Positions 56,104 to 64,000 of a stretch of 64,000 bases of DNA are shown in pieces. Position 1 is the first letter of the stretch. Each line of letters begins with the position of its first letter. The stretch comes from Larix kaempferi (lineage: Eukaryota; Streptophyta; Pinopsida; Pinales; Pinaceae). The notes beneath the pieces are model-generated. The model worked only from the letters and a program-made list of their open reading frames with translations, was not told the DNA's origin and ran no database searches. Position numbers and translations under genes: made by a program. The stretch spans positions 3,038,001-3,102,000 of the forward strand of contig BSBM01000059.1 of NCBI GenBank assembly GCA_027924585.1, given 5' to 3'.

Positions 56104-56620
56104 TGTTGGGACAGGTGATAAACTAGCAGAATAGAAAGACATTTCCAGAAAACACTGGTGGTTTCTAAAAACACCATTTGCACTTGAGCATGAAGAACCA
56201 TGATCCAACAATGTGATGATATACCGATCAAATATATATCTATAAATAGGTTTGGATAGAATCCCAAAACCCAAAACCAACAATCACGGGACCATATTAT
56301 CCATAAAAAGTGGATTTTAAATCCAAAGTGGACATAAGTCGATGAGGGTACTAGCATACCATAGGTTCCAATAGTTGATGATGAGTGATGTCATTCATCA
56401 TCATCATCTTGTCAAGGATGATGATGAATAGGATGACGATCGTCATGATGATGATGACGACGACAATGACGATGATGATGATGATGAGGATGGTGATGAT
56501 GATGATGATCAAGCTGATGATGCCGATGACGTTGATGATCATGATGTTGATGATGATGCTACTATGATTTATATTTATTAAATTCATATTTTTTATTGTT
56601 ATATATATTTATATATAACA
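56104..56620 (-). repeat. Candidate 5' LTR of minus-strand element
   Basis: Plus strand begins TGTTGGGACAGG next to the PBS. A minus-strand TATA-like CTATTTATAGA lies near 56240-56250. The right end is uncertain; ATATAACA at 56613-56620 would give TG...CA ends and ~517 bp. A GAT microsatellite sits inside. No partner LTR was found. Confidence 0.4.
56377..56560. repeat. (GAT)n-type microsatellite
   Basis: About 180 bp of imperfect GAT/GAC trinucleotides. Open frames across it on both strands (Met/Asp or Ile-rich) are artefacts of the repeat. Confidence 0.95.
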
Positions 56621-57455
56621 AAATTCAAAATAACTATAAAATAAAAACAAATTTTATTTACCTCCCTAGTCCCATGCTCGACATTCTAGTCCTACATTGG
56701 GTGCTCCATTACCAAATTTCATTTACCTCCCCTAGTTGCACGCGAGAAAGCCATTACAGACTCCATACACAATCCATTACACACTTCATCACACACTCCA
56801 TAACTGTCAGCACTTCATACCCGCAAGCAACATAGATTCCATACCATTGTGTGCTCGACACTCCATACCCACGAGAAATAGAGACTTCAAGCAGATATTT
56901 CAAGGCCAACATCCTTGATAAAGCAAATATTTCAAGGCCAATATGCCTCCAAAATCGGTGAGTTCTCAATCCCCTACCCTTTTGTGGATCAAAATTATGA
57001 AAATTACTATTATTAGTAAACTAAGGAGGGTTGAGGGCCAAGTAGGTTCATGAGGGATAGATTCTATTGATGAGTACTACTTTACTCCAATTTTATATCT
57101 TGTAGCAATCATCCCCTGTTTCATTGGTTCGCTTGGATAACTCTGCGAAACCCTCAATCCCATGAAGGCCATCAAATAGATTGATTCATATGAATGCTAA
57201 GGTCATTTGCATCAAATATGTGTGAAGGCTATTAAGATCGATTTACATGAGTGTTTCAACTTGCAATAAATACTAGTTGTTTTACCATGCAAGAGATTGA
57301 TTTTTTTATGAGATTGTGGACTATAACATGCTATGAAAAAAATTCCTACGGTTGTTTTTTAAAGTTTATGAACTGTATATTCTTCTAGTTCCTTCTCTTC
57401 TCTTGCTTGTGTACTAATCTAGGAGTTTTCTCCCAAAAGTATTTCTAAACTAACT
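56621..57455. other. Unassigned; probable leader of the fourth gypsy unit
   Basis: No gene. CACTCCATAC and related words recur loosely in 56740-56880. No PBS or LTR matching 61891-62623 was found upstream of the gag start. Confidence 0.35.
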
Positions 57456-58610
57456 ATGGCATCTAAGACATCAAAAGCCACATGAACATGTAATGATACA
57501 CCTCCTAGACAGGAAACCAATTCTATACCTCCAATGACCCAACCTGTTGAAGGACAACAATCCAACACACTTGTTACTACCACGGTTATGTTACCCATTC
57601 CTTCCCCACCTCAAAAATCGCGGGGAGGATACTCTTTATCCCCTACCTTCCTTACCGGTAATGTTAATACTACAGTAGATAATCAACAACCCGTGTTGGG
57701 TCAACCTTTACTTAGTGGTTAGCAAGTTGTTGCTGGGGGGAAACCCTCATCTCTTAACCATAATACTCCAGGAGGAGTTCCCATCGGTCCTTCCATTGGA
57801 AATTCCTTACCTCCCGGACCTTCCACTACGGGATTATCCCATGTCGAGGGACCATCCAATGTAATTCAACCACCATGGAGTCAAGTGTATCCAGGTTATC
57901 TTAACCCTATGTCGGGACAACTCAATCTCGGAAACGCACTCTATGGGGTATCCTACCCCGAAAATCCATACACTCCAATGGGACAGCAAAATGTTTTACA
58001 ACACGAAACCCCACCTACAATTCCTCAAGTCCCACCACCCCCGTTTGGTCCACCACCACCTCCCATTGGAGGCGGTGAGCCCCCCCACAACTCCGGAGGA
58101 TGTGGACCTCTACCTTCTGGTGGAGAACCACCTCATTCTGGCTATCATGGCCCACCCCCCTTGGCGGTGGAGGTGGAGGTCCTCCCCCTTCAAGAGGAGG
58201 CAGAGGACCACCCCCCCAGTGGTGGCGAACCTCCACCTTATGGTGGAGGACCATCCCATCCTAGCGGTGGTGCTGGAGGACCATCCCATCCTCGTGGTGG
58301 TGGTGGAGGACCAACCTACTATGGTGGAGGTGGCAGTGGAGGCCCATCCTATCCTGGTGGTAGTGGTGGACCTCTACCATTTGGAGGTGGCCCACCCCCT
58401 CCTGGCGACGAAGGAGGGCCCCCACCTTATGTTAACGGGCCACCTTATTATGGTAATGGACCACCTTTTGATGGTGGCGGACCTACTTACGATCCAGGCA
58501 ATGCACCCCCTTATGGTAAGTTTCCTCCGGGAAAACCTTACAATCAGTCGATTCAAGGTCCTACCGGTCCATACATTCCTTATCAACACTATCCAAAAAA
58601 AATTATAAAT
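57456..58610 (+). pseudogene. Gypsy Gag N-terminal region, Gly/Pro-rich, with stops
   Basis: ATG at 57456 gives MASKTSKAT, then TGA at 57483-57485, then TCNDTPPRQETNSIPPMTQ onward. The same frame meets TAG at 57720-57722 and is otherwise open. The middle (58020-58500) is a glycine/proline-rich low-complexity domain (GGGPPPPGDEGGPPPY and similar). Between C-runs at 58155-58160 and 58211-58217 the Gly-Pro pattern sits in another frame, so two compensating indels are likely. Gly/Pro-rich tracts after an MxxKxxKxT start are seen in some plant gypsy Gags. The Gag core, zinc knuckle and pol are missing, and the frame runs into antisense DNA at ~58600. Confidence 0.55.
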
Positions 58611-59514
58611 ACACAAAATGAAAACTACAAGGGTCATTGTTCTTACCGATATCTCCCCACTCTACTCCCTCAGGAAAAACTAGGTCCGGATCCTCCCTGA
58701 AGTCCGTACCACTGTACGGATAGTCCTCAATCATGAGTAGCTGGCCTTCCAGCCAGGTAAAGAATCCGGAACCGTATCTGATGATCGGACCCCCGCCACC
58801 ATGGCAGGACATCACCTCTGTCCATCGGGCCATGTGTGGATCCCTGGGATCCATGTCATCCAAAGTCACCTGCGGGCGTAAGAGGGGAACCCGCTCCAAC
58901 AAGAATGAGATCACTATTGATCCATACCCGAACTGCTTGAGCTCTCCACACCGACACTTGATCAGCTGATCTCGAAGGTTGGTGAGGAGTCCCTCACACC
59001 AGTTGAACACCTTTAGAGACATACAATCCTCCTCATACAACATTTGGGACTTCTTAGCCAAGTGAGCTGCTTGGATCCCTGCTATCCTCACTATGGTGAA
59101 GAGTATAGCACGCAATGGATGATCTCGCACCTCTTTAATGGGAATCTTCCCACTAGAGGCACGCGCATGTGGAGTACAGTGTTGGGAAATCAAGTCGTCT
59201 ACCGTCTGGTCACTCCCTCGCGATCCGGTGAGTGATACATTATCCCCCCTCTGGGATAATCCTATCAAGAAATAGATGTCATCAACATCTATAGTCAATA
59301 TATTTTCTCCGATCATGAAGTACTGCTGCGATGCATCCCAACTCCAAAGCATATGCTCCAGTAGTAGGACTTGGTCCCTCATGCCCTGGACCTGGAATAA
59401 CTTTAACAACCCACAGTTCCTCAATGCCTCCACACACAATAGATCGTTTGCTGCTTGCACATCTTCCACCTCATGCTCACGCTCATGCCATTCTAGAACC
59501 ATGTCGGCGGCCAC
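58603..59514 (-). CDS. Plant mobile domain (PMD)-like protein, antisense within a gypsy unit
   Basis: 303 codons, open; the frame extends a few codons upstream (NASFDRFVAADM) to a TGA. A PMD/aminotransferase-like signature lies at ~33-90: NCGLLKLFQVQGMRDQV, HMLWSWD, QQYFMIGENILTIDVDDIYF and LIGLSQRG. Further on: VRDHPLRAILFTIVRIAG, FNWCEGLLTNLRDQL, FGYGSIVISFLLERVP and MDPRDPHMARWTEVM. PMD proteins are widespread in plants, both as host genes (MAIN/MAIL family) and as extra ORFs captured by retrotransposons, often antisense. Here it lies opposite the strand of the gag start and 3' LTR. The minus strand before 59514 reads TTTGACAG|G, a possible intron acceptor. It could be expressed from its own promoter; its role is unknown. 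Confidence 0.65.
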   Translation of the reverse strand: MAADMVLEWHEREHEVEDVQAANDLLCVEALRNCGLLKLFQVQGMRDQVLLLEHMLWSWDASQQYFMIGENILTIDVDDIYFLIGLSQRGDNVSLTGSRGSDQTVDDLISQHCTPHARASSGKIPIKEVRDHPLRAILFTIVRIAGIQAAHLAKKSQMLYEEDCMSLKVFNWCEGLLTNLRDQLIKCRCGELKQFGYGSIVISFLLERVPLLRPQVTLDDMDPRDPHMARWTEVMSCHGGGGPIIRYGSGFFTWLEGQLLMIEDYPYSGTDFREDPDLVFPEGVEWGDIGKNNDPCSFHFVYL

Positions 59515-61876
59515 AAACCTGTCAAAGGAAGCATTTCAACATCATTAGACCTCACCCAAACCATCAAAACTTTTTCTTGTGGCTTAGTTTTGATTTTTGA
59601 GATGGACGTTTCCGTCGTCGCACCTCGTATTTGCAAATAGGGCGACATCGTTAAAAGACACCTTCTGGTTTTGCGACGACCTGGGTTCGTTGCAGTTCCC
59701 GTAAGGGATACCTACGACGACCCGAGGGCACAAAAACCCCTCACAAATCAACCCCAAAAACCTAAAAAATGGACAAAAAATGAAATTGTAAACCACTAGA
59801 AAGGTGTTGGCTGAGATTTAGGTTTACTTGCTCCGAACGACTTGTGAAATGGTCACTCATAGCTCTGGCAATCGATGAATGAAATTCTACTCCAAATGGC
59901 ACTTTCTTCTCCCCAATTTGGCAAATAACAATGGTAACTATATTTGGTCATTTTTTCTATTTTATAAACAAAAAGGAATATTCTTTTTCAAATTTAGATG
60001 CTCTATTGGTTATTTGCTATAGTTTGGATCATTTTTACTGCATTTGAATGCCCAGTTGACTATTTGACCTAGTTTTCAAGCATGCAAGAGACGTTAAGTG
60101 TTTCATTTGCGCCGTTTTCACATCGTAGCGATCATCTCAGGTATGAACAACCCGTTGAATGTTTTTGTTGTTATTTTCATTCGTTAGATTTCAATTATTT
60201 AATGATGATGAGCTTACTCTTTGTTCTTTCTCGTGCTCTTAAAACCATGAGAATAAGTCACCAAGTTATGATTTATCACTTTTCCAAGCTCGTTAAACTC
60301 CTACGGAAAATGAACCCCCCCGAAGTCTATCTTTAAGCTCTTTTCAGGCTCTTGAAATACGAAAAGATTGCCAAGCGAACTTGTCACGTTCACGCTTGCT
60401 AAAGTATTTGAACGGTCGTATCCTTGGTGATAGTTTACCCCTTTTTCGGACCAGGGGGCACTATTTACGAAAAAGGTATACTCCAGCCAATCATGACTGG
60501 AAGAGTCCTCTCCCGTGTTGTTTTACCCTTTTTCGGGCGACGAGGATAACTTTATGAAAAAGGACCGTTGGAGTCTTCTTTAGTTCTTCTCAGACTTTCT
60601 AAACATGAAATGACGACCGAGTTTACCTTCTATGGAATCGTTAAAATATAACATTGAAGGGCCCGTAATGGGATGAATCCCTCCTCTCCCAGGTTCAGAA
60701 AATATTTGGGATTGGACTCATCTATGATATGAGCTATACCAAGCATCTGGTTACCCTCATCAAGCTCGTAAAAAACACATGAGGCACTCATCATTCATGA
60801 TGGGGAAAAGGGAAATATTTTATGTTACACTCTTTATCTGTGGCAATACCTAGTCGTTCTTGAACAAGGCACTCATTTGCATTTGCATACTACACTTGGA
60901 TCATGCGTTTGTCCTCGAGTTTTGCCTACTTCCTGAGTCTTGTTACTCCTTTGGGTCATCCAAAGAATACTTCCACCAATCAGTTGCGTTAGGAGTTGGT
61001 GTCGTACTCGTCATGTCAATACTGCCAAGTCATGCCATGCCCATGTTCAAGAATACTTTCACCACTCATTATCTGCAGTCAGTACACCTTCCACCATGTC
61101 GGTCTACTCTGAGTCAGTCTTGTATGTTACTATACCATCCGATCTACTCCAAACATCTGTTATCGAGTTTCGTGTCGATGATGGGGGATTCATCATGGCC
61201 CTCCTTTGACGGATTCATCCTTGTCGACTTCAAATCATCATTCGAGGATATTATCTAGAAACCAATCGAGTACCTTGGGCCTGCGTGCCTCAATGGCAGG
61301 TTACCTCGCTTTCAACATGAGTTTACATCATTAATTCTTGATTGAAATATTTCGTTAAGCGTTCGACTTCAACTCATTTATTCGTGCTTGACGATATGTA
61401 CTGTGATACCTGGGGAATCATTGACATTAATGGTGATTTCCCTCGCGCTTGTTAAAAGTATAGATCGATGACCGGTAATCAAGTGGTTTCTACCATGTTT
61501 GACTTCAAGACATTTGTAATCACATGGACAAATTCGTATCATTGCAGGTTCGACTTGAAGACCCTGGGGAGTCATGTTTTACCCAGGTTGAAATGGAGAT
61601 TGTTTTGAGTCATATTACACAGATCCACTTTTGTATTGGTCATGGTTGTGTTATCATCTCATCATGGATCTATGCTTGTGTCTAATAGCCATGATTGTGT
61701 TTAGTCGGTCATTACTACCATGGATCCGCACTGTATTGGTCGGCAACCATGTTGTGAGTCATATGAGACTGTGTACTCAGAGTCAGTTGTACTACAGCAG
61801 CATCCTTCGTCCGACAAGTCCATTTCCATTCCTTCTGTCAAAGCATTTCACCTGTTCAGTTTCAACAGCTTCATGC
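59515..61876 (+). other. Non-coding 3' region of the fourth gypsy unit
   Basis: No coding family. Two related blocks, TTTACCCCTTTTTCGG at about 60434 and TTTTACCCTTTTTCGGGC at about 60521, each with a following AAAAAGG, form a degenerate ~88 bp duplication. GC-rich CGACGA-type words at 59600-59730 and 61985-62030 are short. Confidence 0.4.
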
Positions 61877-61890
61877 TTTGGGGGGCATTC
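61877..61890 (+). other. Polypurine tract
   Basis: TTTGGGGGGCATTC directly before TGTTACGCC; a G-run PPT typical of plant gypsy elements. Confidence 0.65.
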
Positions 61891-62623
61891 TGTTACGCCT
61901 AAATATTGCTACCCTGAAGTTTCCCATTACTGGAGGGATTAACTGACCTACTTTTCAAGGTCATCGCAGTTCACCTTTGTGCAACATGCGACGTCGCAGG
62001 TTGTCCTAATGCAGCCTGCGACGATGTTAGTTAGTTGGATAAAAGAGCATCTTCGAGCCCATTCTCGAAGCTAAGTGATGTGGAGCCCTATCCCTAGCCT
62101 TTAGGGGAGCTGGAATTCGGTTCCCTAGCCCTTGGGTGAGATCCCCTATCTCTCCCCTACCATATCTCAACTTATCCTATCCTCTTAGTCCTATATAAGT
62201 GAAGCTCGTTCCCATTCCAAAGGGAGGAAATCTATAGTATCTACATGCTGGTGAAATTAGCTTAGGAGAGATCTCTACTCATCCCTTGAGAGATCCAGCA
62301 TCCCTTTGGAGGCTTTGGAATTGGCTTGATCGAAGAAGGATTGCTACGTTAAGTCATTGGTTGTAATCACTTCCTTCTATGTACTTTCCCTTTTATACAG
62401 TAATATAAATGCTTTCCACCAAATCTCATTGCATTGATGATGTTTTGTGTAGTTTTCCTGCTTAACTACTTGCTTAGATATATTATTGTTTAGGTGCATT
62501 TTACTACTTGTTTTGTTTCTGTATTGTCTTGACAGGTTTTGCAGCTGAGATCTAAAGACCATCAAGCTTGGATCTATTATTTTTTCGATAATTTCATTCC
62601 ATTATCATTCAGGATCACTAACA
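61891..62623 (+). repeat. 3' LTR of fourth gypsy unit, ~733 bp
   Basis: Ends TGTTACGCC and GATCACTAACA give a TGTTA/TAACA inverted repeat. A TATA-like CCTATATAAGTG lies at about 62190, 300 bp in. No 5' partner was found in the window, so the boundaries rest on PPT and terminal motifs only. Confidence 0.6.
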
Positions 62624-62631
62624 GAATAACA

Positions 62632-63167
62632 TGTACAACATATCAATCATAAACACAATCATGCAAGCACACAAGAGGCATAGAGTTTCACCAGGGAAAA
62701 TCAAGAAGGTGAAAAACCCCGCAACTTCCTCAGAGATAGAATAAACCCAAGTACAAGATCACAAGGATCAAACCCAAAGATATGTCTCTAGAAGATGCTC
62801 CTCCTCTTCCACAAGTGTGCCACTTTCTCTCTTAGCTATGCGAGCTTGAGAAGTGAGTGAATGAATAGAATGAGGGACACACCCCTCTTATTTATACTTG
62901 ACTTGACTTGCCAATTAATTCACTGGGGCCGACTTGCTACTCAAGTCTAATAACCCACCCACATGACCTAATCAGGGCCGACCCCTCATTGGTGGTCTAA
63001 TAACCTATCAATACAAATGACAACACTTGTCAATACACATGACGACACTTCCAAATACAAATGACGACACTTCCAATCAGAGGAATAATACATCTCTGTG
63101 GGATATACAATAAAGTACAAATGTAATACATAGAAGAATATCTTTTGAGGTTACAAATACATCAACA
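62632..63167 (-). repeat. 3' LTR of second copia element, ~536 bp
   Basis: Minus strand AGTTAAGAGGGAG (purine tract, 63180-63168) precedes TGTTGATGTATTTG; the other end is ..GTTGTACA at 62632. A minus-strand TATA-like GTATAAATAAGAGG lies near 62885-62898. Layout and PPT resemble the copia element at 20735-26067. It begins 8 bp after the end of the gypsy LTR. Confidence 0.65.
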
Positions 63168-64000
63168 CTCCCTCTTAACTAGGAAGGTATTCTTTCGTCA
63201 CGGGTCATCTATACATATTGGCGCAAGTCTTCAATTCTGGAGCTAGATCATCACCACCGGATCACGGAGCATAAACATCATCACTACTGTTGTACTCGAC
63301 ATCTCGATCACTGGGATATCTCTGAATTCTACTCGTCATAGGAAGTTCTACAGAGCCAGCCCTTTTTCACGCTGGATGTAGGCCCACCACCTGTAGGTCT
63401 TCATCAGCACTGGCCATACTGTGGAATCCTCAGGACTGATTACGTGAGTCAACAAAACCTTGTAAGAGCATCCCAGGACTTTTACGAGCACACAACTCAA
63501 CCTATCGGATCTCCCAAGACCTTTTACATGCCACTGCACAACCTGTCCACGGCCACAGAGTATCATCCGGATACTCACGATCATACTGATCATAACATTG
63601 TTCACGAAGCACAACCCAGATTCACATCACACAACACTTACACTCACCGGCATGGGAAGACACACTTCAACCATCCGTGAACGGCTTAGCACTTATATCT
63701 GCGCCATGGGAAAACACACTTCAACCATGCAAGAATGGCACCGCATTTATATCCATAGCCATGGGAAGACACACTTCAACCATGCTAGGAATGGCACAAT
63801 ACTTATATCGCAGCCATGGGAAGACAAACTTCAACCATGCTCGAATGGCCCCAGCCCTTACATCTTCACCGTGGGAGAACACATCTACACCTTGTGAAGA
63901 ATGGCTTCAGCCCTTACATATTTACTGTGGGAGAACACATCTACACCTTGTAAAGAATGGCTCAACAATTACATCACGACCTTGGGAGAACACATCTACA
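63168..64000 (-). mobile_element. Internal 3' part of second copia element, cut by window end
   Basis: Continues inward from the 3' LTR and PPT. 63181-63640 shows no pol. The rest is the 55 bp tandem array. The coding part and 5' LTR would lie beyond the right edge. Confidence 0.55.
63645..64000. repeat. 55 bp tandem array, at least 6.5 units, open at window end
   Basis: CCATGGGA/CCGTGGGA/CCTTGGGA words occur at about 63650, 63704, 63759, 63814, 63869, 63925 and 63980, a period of 54-56 bp. Each is followed by GAACACATCTACACC or AGACACACTTCAACC and RGAATGGC. Confidence 0.95.

Noticed and set aside
56104-56282. 179 bp LTR ending at CCAACA
   Set aside because: This would put the TATA-like box only ~35 bp from the LTR start, too close for a U3; a longer LTR is more plausible.
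56377-56587. Met/Asp-rich and Ile-rich ORFs on both strands
   Set aside because: Produced by the GAT-type microsatellite.
57943-58608. 221-codon alternative frame in the Gly/Pro-rich gag
   Set aside because: It is the shifted frame of a low-complexity tract; the gag frame with the MASKTSKAT start explains the region.
63645-64000. CRISPR-like array
   Set aside because: 55 bp units are contiguous and diverged with no unique spacers, in a plant copia element; it is a simple tandem repeat.

Overview
The window looks like intergenic DNA from a large, repeat-rich seed-plant genome. It is AT-rich and gene-poor. It is built from plant Ty3/gypsy and Ty1/copia LTR retrotransposons with tRNA-iMet-type primer sites, 3' ends of L1-type LINEs that carry a plant RNase H, SINE-like modules and many decayed tandem repeats. 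No intact single-copy host gene was recognised. A gymnosperm, possibly a conifer, is my best guess. It rests on the repeat mix, the antisense plant-mobile-domain ORF and a possible Penelope-type ribozyme relic, so it is an inference.

Layout. 1-6.3 kb: 3' part of a non-autonomous Ty3/gypsy element (Gag-protease, a long acidic tail, a candidate LTR), followed by a ~330 bp tandem repeat (6.5-7.45 kb). 7.57-11.88 kb: a second gypsy element with a truncated 5' LTR, PBS, leader repeats, an 827-aa open polyprotein without an RT or integrase core, a PPT and a full 3' LTR. 12.2-13.0 kb: LINE 3' end. 13.9-17.3 kb: two tRNA-like (SINE) modules and a long imperfect palindrome with hammerhead-like cores. 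18.2-19.7 kb: two LINE 3' ends on the minus strand. 20.735-26.067 kb: a complete but decayed Ty1/copia element on the minus strand with a perfect AATAT target duplication and three internal tandem arrays. 26-30 kb: mostly unassigned. 30.1-38.06 kb: a third gypsy element on the minus strand (decayed protease-RT-RNaseH-integrase) with an extra unidentified 3' ORF and a candidate LTR. 38-53.4 kb: AT-rich unassigned DNA with short duplications and a fossil of a ubiquitin-activating enzyme E1. 53.37-56.6 kb: a 1.4 kb direct duplication next to a minus-strand PBS and LTR start. 57.4-62.6 kb: a fourth gypsy unit with a glycine/proline-rich gag start, an antisense plant-mobile-domain ORF, a PPT and a 3' LTR. 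62.63 kb to the end: 3' LTR and internal 55 bp array of a second copia element on the minus strand, running off the window.

How the parts relate. Every recognisable protein belongs to a retroelement or is a fossil. Three gypsy families have lost RT and/or integrase sequence while keeping long open frames, which fits elements mobilised in trans by others. Both well-delimited copia elements carry tandem arrays between the end of pol (or the PPT) and the 3' LTR. All comparisons were made by eye on the raw sequence; none was checked against a database.
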